A stretch of 64,000 bases of DNA from Lysinibacillus odysseyi (lineage in GTDB: Bacteria; Bacillota; Bacilli; Bacillales_A; Planococcaceae): the NCBI GenBank assembly GCA_014595895.1, contig JABUKB010000001.1, positions 434,001-498,000 on the forward strand, read 5' to 3'. The notes under the pieces are model-generated. The model searched no databases. It was given only the letters and a program-made list of their open reading frames with translations, and had not been told where the DNA came from. A program made the position numbers and the translations under genes. Shown piece by piece: positions 7,546-16,137 of the stretch (position 1 is its first letter; the number at the start of each line of letters is the position of its first letter).

Positions 7546-8685
7546 GTGACCAACCGAATTCTATTATCCTCTCCACACATGGGAGGGGCAGAGCAAAAGT
7601 ATATTCAAGAAGCGTTTGATTCCAACTGGATTGCGCCTCTAGGAGCGAATGTGGACAGCTTTGAAAGAGAACTGGCTAGTTATGTAGGAGCGAAAGCAGC
7701 TTCTGCTACAAGTTCTGGTACAGCAGCCATTCATTTAGCGCTGGATTTGCTAGGGGTAAGGGCAGGCGACGATGTATTTTGCTCAACATTGACGTTTATT
7801 GCCAGTGCGAATCCAATCCTTTATTTAGGTGCGAATCCGGTATTTATCGACTCTGAGCCAACGACGTGGAATATGTCTCCGCAAGCTTTGCAAAATGCCC
7901 TAGAGGAGGCAAAACACAATGAAAAGCTTCCGAAAGCTATCGTTGTTGTCAATTTATATGGACAAAGTGCACGTATGGATGAGATTGCAGAAATTTGTAA
8001 TGAGTACCGGGTGCCTATTGTGGAAGATGCGGCTGAATCACTGGGCTCTACATACAAAGGACAGAAAAGCGGTACATTCGGTACGTTTGGCATCTATTCT
8101 TTCAATGGCAACAAAATTATCACAACTTCAGGCGGCGGGATGCTTGTATCGGATAACGAAGAGCTCATTGCCCGTTCGCGTTTCCTTGCCACACAAGCGC
8201 GCGATCCGGCTAAGCATTATCAGCATAGTGTAGTAGGTTACAATTACCGGATGAGTAATATTGTAGCGGGCATTGGACGTGGGCAGCTAGAGGTGCTGGA
8301 TGAAAGGGTAGCACAAAAACGTGCTATTTTTAATCGTTATGAAGACGCCTTAGCCACTATTGATGGTCTGGAGATGATGCCGGAATTAGAAGGCACTTTT
8401 TCAAATCGCTGGTTATCCACCTTCACATTAAATCCTGCTAAGATTACTATCACTCCGTATGAACTGATTGATTTGCTGGACGCAGCAAATATTGAGGCAC
8501 GTCCTATTTGGAAGCCTTTGCATATGCAGCCGCTATTCGAAGCTTGTAAGTTTTATGCTCATTCAGAAGAGGCAGTTATAAGTGAACAGTTATTTGCGAC
8601 AGGGCTTTGCTTACCTTCTGATTCGAAGATGCCGATTGACGAACAGCAGAAAGTAATTCAATTGATTTTGCAATCTCTTTCATAA
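7546..8685 (+). CDS. UDP-4-keto-sugar aminotransferase, EpsN/PglE-like
   Basis: Pyridoxal-phosphate enzyme of the DegT/DnrJ/EryC1 family, expected to aminate the 4-keto sugar made by the EpsC-like dehydratase. Typical features in the 379 residues are LSSPHMGGAEQKYIQEAF at the N-terminus, SGTAAIHLAL near residue 58, VEDAAESLGS near 160 and SFNGNKIITTSGGGM near 185, whose Lys is the cofactor-binding residue. GTG 7546 is the start, 8 bases after an AGGGAAGG site; an overlapping ATG at 7542 is in another frame. A gap of about 250 bases separates it from the GNAT gene, so it may have its own promoter; a terminator follows. Confidence 0.9.
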   Translation: MTNRILLSSPHMGGAEQKYIQEAFDSNWIAPLGANVDSFERELASYVGAKAASATSSGTAAIHLALDLLGVRAGDDVFCSTLTFIASANPILYLGANPVFIDSEPTTWNMSPQALQNALEEAKHNEKLPKAIVVVNLYGQSARMDEIAEICNEYRVPIVEDAAESLGSTYKGQKSGTFGTFGIYSFNGNKIITTSGGGMLVSDNEELIARSRFLATQARDPAKHYQHSVVGYNYRMSNIVAGIGRGQLEVLDERVAQKRAIFNRYEDALATIDGLEMMPELEGTFSNRWLSTFTLNPAKITITPYELIDLLDAANIEARPIWKPLHMQPLFEACKFYAHSEEAVISEQLFATGLCLPSDSKMPIDEQQKVIQLILQSLS

Positions 8686-8740
8686 TGAAATAATGATCTG
8701 CCGCAAGAAAGTTAGATATATGTATTTAGGCTGCTTCAAG

Positions 8741-8785
8741 GACCTGAGTTCGGTATTCCACCGGGCTTAGGTCTTTTCATTTTTC
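8741..8785 (+). terminator. Terminator after the EpsN-like gene
   Basis: GACCTGAGTTCGG (8741-8753) pairs with CCGGGCTTAGGTC (8761-8773) through Watson-Crick and several G-U pairs, followed by a T-rich tail. It divides the EPS locus into at least two transcription units. Confidence 0.7.
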
Positions 8786-8848
8786 CTTCATTCATATGTC
8801 ATCTTCTACCCACATATATAAATTCATTATCATAATCAGGAGGTACCT

Positions 8849-9754
8849 ATGAAGAAAAGTTATAAATATATAATCATCTCATTCACCCTTCTATTTATCA
8901 CCCTTCTACTTGTCACTTTCAAAATCTATTATGACTTTAAAGCTACCGTTGAAGAATTATATACTCCCCTACAGACTGAAACATTGGAAAACACTTCTCA
9001 ATCTTTAGATTTAGAAAAGCTACAGCCTTTATCCATCCTATTATTAGGTATAGATGAGCAAGACAATGAGACAGGTCGTTCCGACACCATTATTGTACTA
9101 ACAGTCAATCCAATCCTCGAAACGACCAAATTGCTCAGCATACCGCGCGACACGTATACAGAAATAATCGGACGGGGTAATCACGACAAAATTAACCATG
9201 CCTATTCATTTGGAGGCATAGAGATGGCGGTACAAACGGTGGAGCATTTGCTAGATATTCCGATTGACTATGTAGCCACCGTCAACCTAAACAGTTTTAT
9301 AGAACTTATTGATATTGTGGGACCGATTCGGGTGGAAAACAACTTCGCATTTCAGTATGGCGGTGATGCCTTTCCACTCGGTGAAGTAACACTGAACGGG
9401 AAGGAAGCTTTGAACTTTGTACGGATGCGTTACGAGGATCCAAAGGGGGATTTTGGGCGGCAAAATCGTCAAAAGCAGGTCATACAAGGGGTGTTTACTG
9501 CAATGGCATCGGTAGATACGGTTTTCAAATATCCAGCAATTCTCGACATTGCAGCGAAAAATATCGTGACAAATTTCGACTTTAGTCAGCTCATTCCATT
9601 ATATAAATATTACAGCAAAAGCTTACAGAATATCGAGCAGCTGTATTTAATAAATGGCGTGGATATGCGGGTTAATCATATTTATTATTATCAGCTTGAT
9701 GAACAAGAACTACAGCAAGTCCGGCAGCAACTACAGGAGCACTTGCAGTCGTAA
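8849..9754 (+). CDS. LytR-CpsA-Psr (LCP) family glycopolymer ligase
   Basis: Membrane-anchored enzyme of the family that transfers undecaprenyl-linked glycopolymers to peptidoglycan. One N-terminal membrane helix (about residues 7-25) is followed by the extracellular LCP domain: LLLGIDEQDNETGRSDTI near residue 67, SIPRDTY near 97, HDKINHAYSFGG near 110 and RMRYEDPKGDFGRQNRQKQ near 190. Asp and Arg residues of these motifs bind pyrophosphate and metal in known members. Length (301 residues) is normal. CAGGAGGT lies 4-5 bases before ATG 8849. Its position suggests that the polymer made by this locus is covalently attached to the wall, at least in part. Confidence 0.93.
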   Translation: MKKSYKYIIISFTLLFITLLLVTFKIYYDFKATVEELYTPLQTETLENTSQSLDLEKLQPLSILLLGIDEQDNETGRSDTIIVLTVNPILETTKLLSIPRDTYTEIIGRGNHDKINHAYSFGGIEMAVQTVEHLLDIPIDYVATVNLNSFIELIDIVGPIRVENNFAFQYGGDAFPLGEVTLNGKEALNFVRMRYEDPKGDFGRQNRQKQVIQGVFTAMASVDTVFKYPAILDIAAKNIVTNFDFSQLIPLYKYYSKSLQNIEQLYLINGVDMRVNHIYYYQLDEQELQQVRQQLQEHLQS

Positions 9755-9821
9755 TTTGTCATAAAGAGGAAAATAAGGTCATACATTGTTCTGCAAGCAA
9801 GAGTTAGCAAGAAAGAGGTGT

Positions 9822-9905
9822 ATGATGAAGAAAGTATATGCGCTTGATCGTGTGATGAAGCTATATGATGCAAGAAATTTCTTATGTGAAAGAATGATTT
9901 CTTAA
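9822..9905 (+). CDS. Possible 27-residue leader peptide before the sugar transferase
   Basis: A short frame begins at ATG 9822 after AGAAAGAGG and ends at TAA 9903-9905, three bases before the ATG of the sugar-1-phosphate transferase, which has no clear ribosome binding site of its own. The peptide is basic and shows no known domain. Translational coupling, in which ribosomes finishing here restart at 9909, would explain the arrangement. It could equally be chance. No homologue is known to me. Confidence 0.3.
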   Translation: MMKKVYALDRVMKLYDARNFLCERMIS

Positions 9906-9908
9906 CTC

Positions 9909-10505
9909 ATGTCAACTACACAACTAAAGCTAAAAAGATTCCTCGATATTCTCATTAGCGTAATCGGACTTCTGTTGATCTGGCCACTGCTGCTCGTCAT
10001 TGCACTGGCGATTAAAGTAACATCTGAAGGACCGGTTATTTTTAAACAAAAGCGATTAGGGCTTCATGGAGAGGTGTTTTGCATCTGGAAATTCCGTACG
10101 ATGATTCTCAATTCAGAACAAACGGAAGATCAATTTTCTATTGAAACAGATGAGGGTCCGAGGATGACAAAGGTGGGGCGGCTTTTGAGGGCGACGAGTT
10201 TAGATGAATTACCACAGTTATGGAATGTGCTACGGGGAGAGATGAGTTTTATCGGACCGCGACCACCTGTTCTTTATTATCCATATAGATATGAAAATTA
10301 CAGTGAAGAGCAGAAAAGACGTTTCATGGTACGCCCAGGAATTACGGGCTTAGCACAAGTAACTGTACGTAATGCGGCTGTCTGGGAGGAGAAAATTCTA
10401 CTAGATCTTATGTATATTGATAAGTTTTCGATATGGCTGGATATCAAAATCCTTTGGCAAACGGTTTTAGTCGTTTTGCAGCGAAAAAATATTTATCGGT
10501 CATAA
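9909..10505 (+). CDS. Phosphoglycosyl transferase (sugar-1-P to undecaprenyl phosphate), EpsL/PglC-like
   Basis: Monotopic phosphoglycosyl transferase that starts the repeat unit by moving a sugar-1-phosphate from UDP-sugar to undecaprenyl phosphate. The 198 residues contain the N-terminal membrane hairpin (residues 14-35), KFRTM near 60, DELPQLWNVLRGEMSFIGPRP near 100-120 and RPGITGLAQV near 140, all typical of the small PglC/EpsL type rather than the large WbaP type. With EpsC- and EpsN-like genes in the same locus, a bacillosamine-type sugar is the likely first residue. It is preceded by a short frame (9822-9905) and has a weak ribosome binding site. Confidence 0.92.
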   Translation: MSTTQLKLKRFLDILISVIGLLLIWPLLLVIALAIKVTSEGPVIFKQKRLGLHGEVFCIWKFRTMILNSEQTEDQFSIETDEGPRMTKVGRLLRATSLDELPQLWNVLRGEMSFIGPRPPVLYYPYRYENYSEEQKRRFMVRPGITGLAQVTVRNAAVWEEKILLDLMYIDKFSIWLDIKILWQTVLVVLQRKNIYRS

Positions 10506-10603
10506 GGGAAAATCCCTAGTATGACCAACATTTTATAAACCAGATATGATCATGATGAAATACAATGAAGTGCATATCCAGGTTGCACAGTGAGGATTGA
10601 TGG

Positions 10604-11797
10604 ATGCGTATTTTATTTTTAACGCTTGGGCGTTTTCAGCATTTGGAGGAACGGGGTATTTATACCGATTTAATGCGTGCATTTTACCAGGAAGGGCATG
10701 AGCTGTATATTGTCAGCCCGCTCGAACGGAAGTGGCAGCAACCGACAACCTATACAAATGAACAAGGCATTCATATATTGAAAGTGAAAACAGGCAATAT
10801 TAGACAAGTGAATTTACTAGAAAAAGGAATCTCTACATTACGAATCGAGCGGCAATTTATTAAAGCCATTCAACAATACTTCCCGCACATCCCCTTTGAT
10901 TTAGTCATTTATTCCACACCGCCCATTACATTTGAGAAAGTCATACAATTCATTAAGCAGAGAGATCAGGCCAAAGCCTATTTATTATTAAAGGATATTT
11001 TTCCGCAAAATGCTGTGGATTTACAGCTTTTTTCCAAGAAAAGTGTGCTGTATAAATACTTTCGCCATAAAGAGCGCCGGTTGTATCGCAATGCCGATTT
11101 TATCGGGGCAATGTCGCAGGCAAATGTTGAGTACATTTTAAAAGAAAATCCTTCGATTGCCGCCCATCGAGTAGAAGTTTGCCCTAATAGTATCGAGCCA
11201 AAGCCGTTACCCTCTATCGATGTGAAAAAAATACGAGAGAAATACAATATTCCCTTGCACCAAACGGTATTTTTGTACGGGGGGAATTTAGGAAAACCTC
11301 AAGGCATTGATTTTTTAGTAAGATGTCTGCAAGCTAGCGAGCAACAGGAGCAGGCTTTCTTTGTGATTGCCGGCTCGGGTACGGAGCGAGAATTGTTACA
11401 GCAGTATGTAGAAAAAGAAAAACCACAGCATGTTTTGTTATTAGACGAATTGCCTGTGGAGGAGTATGACGAGCTAGTGGCATGCTGTGATGTCGGGCTT
11501 ATTTTTCTGGATTACCGCAGTACGATTCCTAATTTTCCATCGAGGCTGCTGTCCTATATGCAGGCCGGAAAGCCGGTACTCGCTGTGACAGACCGGCAGA
11601 CGGATATCGGGCAGGTCATTGTCGAAGGGCAGTTTGGTATGTGGTGTGAAAGCCGAGATGCAGTGCAATTTCAAGAACGGCTGCCGGATTTTTACGATGA
11701 AGCAGCGAGACAGCAAATGGGCGAAAACGCGCGACGCTATTTAGAAGATCACTATACAGTACGGCATACTTACGAACGGATTATGAGTCACTTTTAG
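10604..11797 (+). CDS. Glycosyltransferase family 4, probably acting on fucosamine
   Basis: GT-B fold glycosyltransferase of 397 residues. The C-terminal half shows VFLYGGNLGKPQG near residue 222, AGSGTERELL near 255 and the nucleotide-sugar-binding stretch FPSRLLSYMQAGKPVLAV near 310. The N-terminal half has the KDIFPQNAVDL segment common in WbuB-like enzymes. It stands directly before capE-capF-capG; in several capsule loci a transferase for N-acetyl-L-fucosamine has this position, so that donor is a reasonable inference. The start is ATG 10604, after GAGG at 10592-10595. An AGGAGGC site for capE overlaps its 3' end. Confidence 0.8.
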   Translation: MRILFLTLGRFQHLEERGIYTDLMRAFYQEGHELYIVSPLERKWQQPTTYTNEQGIHILKVKTGNIRQVNLLEKGISTLRIERQFIKAIQQYFPHIPFDLVIYSTPPITFEKVIQFIKQRDQAKAYLLLKDIFPQNAVDLQLFSKKSVLYKYFRHKERRLYRNADFIGAMSQANVEYILKENPSIAAHRVEVCPNSIEPKPLPSIDVKKIREKYNIPLHQTVFLYGGNLGKPQGIDFLVRCLQASEQQEQAFFVIAGSGTERELLQQYVEKEKPQHVLLLDELPVEEYDELVACCDVGLIFLDYRSTIPNFPSRLLSYMQAGKPVLAVTDRQTDIGQVIVEGQFGMWCESRDAVQFQERLPDFYDEAARQQMGENARRYLEDHYTVRHTYERIMSHF

Positions 11798-11806
11798 GAG
11801 GCAAAT

Positions 11807-12829
11807 ATGTTTAAAGAAAAAATCATATGTATAACGGGTGGGACCGGTTCGTTCGGTCAGGCGATAGTGGAGCGATTTTTAAAGCTGCCAGTGAAGGAAA
11901 TTCGCATTTTTTCACGCGATGAAAAAAAACAGCATGATATGCGTAAAAAATTTAATGATGAACGCTTGAAGTTTTATTTAGGTGATGTACGACAGATGGA
12001 TAGCCTGAAAGATGTAATGGAGGATGTCGATTTTGTTTTTCATGCAGCTGCATTAAAGCAAGTACCGTCCTGCGAGTTTTTTCCGTTAGAAGCTGTAAAG
12101 ACAAATATTTTAGGTACAGAAAATGTCCTGAGTGCAGCGATTGCTGCAGGAGTAAAAAAAGTGATTTGCCTTTCTACTGATAAAGCAGCCTATCCTATCA
12201 ATGCAATGGGGATTTCTAAAGCCATGATGGAAAAGGTAATGATTGCGAGGGCGGTGACGAGTCAGAATACAGTGATTTGCGGGACGCGTTACGGCAATGT
12301 TTTGGCATCCAGGGGATCGGTTATTCCGCTCTTTATTGAACAAATAAAAGCAGGTGAGCCTTTGACTGTCACCGATCCGCAAATGACAAGATTTTTTATG
12401 ACATTAGAAGAGGCAGTGGAACTGGTGCTATATGCGTTTGAACATGGGGAAGCAGGAGATATCTTTGTTCAGAAAGCGCCGGCGAGTACGATTGGGCAAT
12501 TAGCGCAAGCTTTAAAAGAGCTCTATGCACAGGATCATGACATTACCATTATTGGGACACGACCAGGCGAAAAAAGCTATGAAACTCTGCTGACAAGGGA
12601 AGAATATGCTGCCGCACAAGATTTAGGAGAGTTTTATAGAGTGCCTGCTGACCGTCGCCGTTTGCCTTACAATAAATATTTTACAGAAGGTGATCATAGC
12701 TTTACAAAGGCAGAGGAATATAATTCATACAATACACGTCAGCTGACATTGAAGGAATTGAAGAAAACATTACAACAATTAGACATATGCAAGAAGTTGT
12801 TACCATCTAATAATGGAGTGGTAGATTGA
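11807..12829 (+). CDS. capE: UDP-GlcNAc 4,6-dehydratase (inverting), CapE
   Basis: First enzyme of UDP-N-acetyl-L-fucosamine synthesis: dehydration and 5-epimerisation of UDP-GlcNAc. In 340 residues (CapE of S. aureus has about 342) it shows TGGTGSFG near residue 8, SRDEKKQHDMR near 40, STDKAAYPINAMGISK near 122-137 with Met in place of the usual Tyr, and TRPGEKSYETLL near 252. AGGAGGC is 5 bases before ATG 11807. The stop overlaps the start of capF, and the order capE-capF-capG is that of fucosamine capsule loci. It differs from the membrane-bound EpsC-like dehydratase at 2679 in lacking the N-terminal half. Confidence 0.93.
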   Translation: MFKEKIICITGGTGSFGQAIVERFLKLPVKEIRIFSRDEKKQHDMRKKFNDERLKFYLGDVRQMDSLKDVMEDVDFVFHAAALKQVPSCEFFPLEAVKTNILGTENVLSAAIAAGVKKVICLSTDKAAYPINAMGISKAMMEKVMIARAVTSQNTVICGTRYGNVLASRGSVIPLFIEQIKAGEPLTVTDPQMTRFFMTLEEAVELVLYAFEHGEAGDIFVQKAPASTIGQLAQALKELYAQDHDITIIGTRPGEKSYETLLTREEYAAAQDLGEFYRVPADRRRLPYNKYFTEGDHSFTKAEEYNSYNTRQLTLKELKKTLQQLDICKKLLPSNNGVVD

Positions 12830-13935
12830 AAATACTCGTAACAGGTGCGGGTGGCTTTATCGGTAAAAATATCATCGCTGAGCTGAAAAACCGGGGGCTA
12901 TATGACATTTACAAATGGACGCGACATGATACAGAAGATGCGCTTGATCATTATACAAAAGATTGTGACATGGTGTTTCATGTTGCCGGTGTCAATCGTT
13001 CACCCCATGAGAAGGATTTTATGGATGGGAATTATGGGGTGACGTCTCAGTTAGTAGAAAGTCTCCAACGAAACAATAACCCAGCGCCGATTATCGCTAC
13101 ATCTTCTATCCAGGCGAGTGAGCGACATCCATATGGCCAGAGTAAAAAAGCAATGGAAAAATTGTTATTTGACTATAGCATACGGACGGGGAATCCTGTG
13201 TATATATACCGACTGCCCAATGTATTCGGGAAGTGGAGCAGACCGCATTATAATAGTGTCGTAGCAACGTTTTGCTATCAGCTGGCACGTGATTTGCCAA
13301 TTACGGTGGATGATTCTCAGAAGGTTTTGACGCTTGCTTACATTGATGATGTTGTTGCACAGTTTTTACAAGTGCTTCATACGAAACCAGCCATACAGGG
13401 CGATTTTTGTGAATTGACACTGACATATGAACTGACGGTGGGGCAACTAGCAGAAAAGCTCCGATTTTTCCAGCAAAGTCGCCAGACATTAAAAGTAGCA
13501 AATATAGATGATGAACTAACGAAAAAGCTCTACAGTACGTATATGAGCTTCCTGCCGAAGGAACAATTTGCTTACGACCTGCCGATGCATGTCGATGAGC
13601 GCGGGTCTTTTGCAGAATTTTTGCGTACGACAGGCGGAGGGCAAATTTCCGTTAATGTCTCGAAACCGGGTGTGACAAAGGGCAATCATTGGCATCATAC
13701 GAAACTAGAAAAATTTTTAGTAGTCAGCGGGGAAGGTGTCATTCGCTTCCGCCGCTGGGACTCAGATGAAGTCATAGAGTATGAAGTAAGCGGAGAGAAG
13801 TTGCAGGTGGTGGACATTCCAGCAGGCTATACGCATTCGTTGATAAATAGAGGAAACACCGACCTTATTACCGTCATCTGGGCCAATGAATGCTTTGATC
13901 CGGTGAAACCGGATACGTATCATTTGGAGGTATAA
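12826..13935 (+). CDS. capF: CapF: bifunctional epimerase/reductase with C-terminal cupin
   Basis: Second enzyme of UDP-N-acetyl-L-fucosamine synthesis. The N-terminal part (to about residue 245) is a short-chain reductase with TGAGGFIGKN at residues 6-15. The C-terminal part (about 253-369) is a cupin with GNHWHHTKLEKFLVVSGEG, whose His residues bind metal, and IPAGYTHS. In the S. aureus enzyme the cupin performs epimerisation and the reductase domain reduces the 4-keto group. The length of 369 is as expected. TTG 12826 is the start, preceded by GGAG at 12815-12818 and overlapping the TGA of capE by three bases. Confidence 0.93.
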   Translation: MKILVTGAGGFIGKNIIAELKNRGLYDIYKWTRHDTEDALDHYTKDCDMVFHVAGVNRSPHEKDFMDGNYGVTSQLVESLQRNNNPAPIIATSSIQASERHPYGQSKKAMEKLLFDYSIRTGNPVYIYRLPNVFGKWSRPHYNSVVATFCYQLARDLPITVDDSQKVLTLAYIDDVVAQFLQVLHTKPAIQGDFCELTLTYELTVGQLAEKLRFFQQSRQTLKVANIDDELTKKLYSTYMSFLPKEQFAYDLPMHVDERGSFAEFLRTTGGGQISVNVSKPGVTKGNHWHHTKLEKFLVVSGEGVIRFRRWDSDEVIEYEVSGEKLQVVDIPAGYTHSLINRGNTDLITVIWANECFDPVKPDTYHLEV

Positions 13936-13937
13936 AA

Positions 13938-15095
13938 ATGAGAAAATTAAAAGTGATGACGGTTATCGGGACGCGACCGGAAATTATCCGGTTATCGGCT
14001 GTCATTCAAAAATTAGAGCAATCGCCTGCTATCGAACATACGCTTGTGCATACAGGGCAAAATTATGATTATGAACTCAATGAAGTGTTTTTCAATGATT
14101 TTCAATTAAGAAAGCCAGATTACTTTTTGCATGCGGCCACCGATAACGCTATGGAAACGATCGGCAATATACTGCATAAAATAGATCCGATTTTAGACGT
14201 AGTGAAACCAGATGCATTTTTAGTGCTTGGTGACACAAACAGCTGCCTCTCCGCCATTGCGGCGAAAAGAAAGCAAATACCTATTTTTCATATGGAAGCG
14301 GGCAATCGCTGTTTTGACCAACGTGTACCGGAAGAAACAAATCGCAAAATTGTCGATCACACGGCAGATATTAATTTAACATATAGCGATATTGCAAGGG
14401 ATTACTTACTAAGGGAAGGGTTTCCCGCTGATCGGATTATCAAAACGGGTAGCCCAATGTATGAAGTGTTGACGATGCGAAAGCAGGCGATTACTGATTC
14501 CGATATTCTGCAAAGATTGCACATTACACCGGGAGAGTTTTTTGTCGTCTCTGCCCATCGCGAGGAAAATATTCAATCAACTTCCCAATTTTTAACGCTG
14601 ATGGATAGCTTGCAGGCCATTGCTAAGTTGTATGAACTACCGGTTATTGTAAGTACCCATCCACGTACGCAAAAGATGCTGATCGAAAAAGGGATTGTAT
14701 TGCACCCGCTCATTCAGACTTTGAGACCTTTAGGATTTCATGATTATGTCAAGCTGCAAATTAATGCGAGAACCGTGCTGAGTGATAGTGGCACCATTAG
14801 TGAAGAAGCGTCTATTTTAGGTTTTAAGGCATTGAATATTCGACAAGCCCATGAAAGACCAGAAGCAATGGAAGAAGCATCGGTGATGATGGTGGGACTC
14901 GAAAAAGAACGGATTCTGCAAGGGTTAAAAATTTTAGAGTCAGAGCATTCAGCAACCTTGCAGCCGGTGCTTGATTATCAAATGACGAATGTTTCAGATA
15001 AGGTATTGCGTATTCTATTATCCTATACAGATTATGTGAATCGTGTAGTGTGGGGGAGGGTGAAGTATGAAAATAGCACTCATTTGTCCGGCTAA
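13938..15095 (+). CDS. capG: UDP-GlcNAc/UDP-FucNAc-type 2-epimerase, CapG/WecB family
   Basis: Non-hydrolysing 2-epimerase that completes UDP-N-acetyl-L-fucosamine synthesis. It shows VIGTRPEIIRLS at residue 9, HTGQNYDYELNEVFF near 37, FHMEAGNRCFDQRVPEETNR near 117-136 and DSGTISEEASILG near 282, all conserved in WecB/MnaA/CapG. GGAGGT precedes ATG 13938. The gene also fits a generic UDP-GlcNAc 2-epimerase, but the contiguous order with capE and capF favours CapG. Its last 29 codons overlap the start of the next gene. Confidence 0.92.
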   Translation: MRKLKVMTVIGTRPEIIRLSAVIQKLEQSPAIEHTLVHTGQNYDYELNEVFFNDFQLRKPDYFLHAATDNAMETIGNILHKIDPILDVVKPDAFLVLGDTNSCLSAIAAKRKQIPIFHMEAGNRCFDQRVPEETNRKIVDHTADINLTYSDIARDYLLREGFPADRIIKTGSPMYEVLTMRKQAITDSDILQRLHITPGEFFVVSAHREENIQSTSQFLTLMDSLQAIAKLYELPVIVSTHPRTQKMLIEKGIVLHPLIQTLRPLGFHDYVKLQINARTVLSDSGTISEEASILGFKALNIRQAHERPEAMEEASVMMVGLEKERILQGLKILESEHSATLQPVLDYQMTNVSDKVLRILLSYTDYVNRVVWGRVKYENSTHLSG

Positions 15096-16137
15096 TCGTT
15101 TGTATATGCCCTATGTCCAGAGTTACGAGCAGCTACTGAAAGCGCAGCAAATTGATTATGACATCATTAACTGGGATCGGTTGCAGCTTGAAACACCTTC
15201 TGAAACCTGTTATCAAGACGGAAAAATAGGGCATCAGCGCCATATAATAGACTATGTAAAATATAAAAGGTTTATCCTGCAAGCCTTACAGCGCACCCAG
15301 TATGATAGAATCATTGTTTTTAGTATTCAGTTAACTTATTTTCTAAAAGAAATTTTACTTCGCAGCTTTCCCCAACGATTTATAGTAGATATACGTGATC
15401 ATCATAAACTGCTGCATTTTTTCGATATTGGGAAGTGGGTTGATAGCTCCGTCTGGACGGTGCTATCGTCCGCTCGCTTTCAAAATTGGCTTCCAAAGAG
15501 CAATCGTTACCTCATTCATCACAATACGCCGCTAACGAATCTCTCTAATTTACCTCATTGCACACCTCCCGCAACTCAAAAAATCCGTATTGCGAATATC
15601 GGTGCTACGCGAGATATCGCTATTAATAAATCACTCATACGTTCCCTAGGAAATAATATAGGCTTTGAAGTGCATTATCACGGGGCTGGGGGCTGTACCG
15701 AGGAGTTAAAAAAATATACAGCTAAACATCAGATAGCCAATGTGTTATTTAGCGGGCGTTACGAGGCTCATCAAGAGACGGCGTTATATGCACGAAGCGA
15801 TATGATTAATATTTTAAGGGAGGCAAAGGGTGTTAATAATCAAACAGCTCTTCCGAATCGCTTGTATCACGCTGCTTTTATGGCTAAGCCCTTACTAGCA
15901 CTAGCTGGCAGCTATGTGGCAGAGCTAGTTGCCGAATATCAGCTGGGACTCGTTGTGTCTAGTCTGCAGGAAATTGATCAGCAAATTTCGCACTACTTCA
16001 AGCATTTTAGCCAAGAGCAATTTGACGAAGGAAGGGTATTATTTTTAAGTCATGTCATTGAAGAAAATGCACTGTTTCGTCAGCAAGTGCTTGCTTTCTG
16101 TACAGAAGAAAAAGTAGGTGCCATGCATGAAACGTAA
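15067..16137 (+). CDS. Putative glycosyltransferase, GT-B fold
   Basis: The 356-residue product resembles capsule glycosyltransferases with a GT-B layout, but motifs are weak. It begins MKIALICPANRLYMPYV, has a FIVDIRDHHKLL segment near residue 110, and the second half contains IANIGATRD, VLFSGRYEAH near 240 and the LPNRLYHAAFMAKPLLALAGSY stretch that corresponds to the donor-binding region. The sugar donor is unknown. GGGAGGGTGA precedes ATG 15067, which lies inside capG, so the two are translationally coupled. It is probably the transferase for a later residue of the repeat unit. Confidence 0.65.
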   Translation: MKIALICPANRLYMPYVQSYEQLLKAQQIDYDIINWDRLQLETPSETCYQDGKIGHQRHIIDYVKYKRFILQALQRTQYDRIIVFSIQLTYFLKEILLRSFPQRFIVDIRDHHKLLHFFDIGKWVDSSVWTVLSSARFQNWLPKSNRYLIHHNTPLTNLSNLPHCTPPATQKIRIANIGATRDIAINKSLIRSLGNNIGFEVHYHGAGGCTEELKKYTAKHQIANVLFSGRYEAHQETALYARSDMINILREAKGVNNQTALPNRLYHAAFMAKPLLALAGSYVAELVAEYQLGLVVSSLQEIDQQISHYFKHFSQEQFDEGRVLFLSHVIEENALFRQQVLAFCTEEKVGAMHET

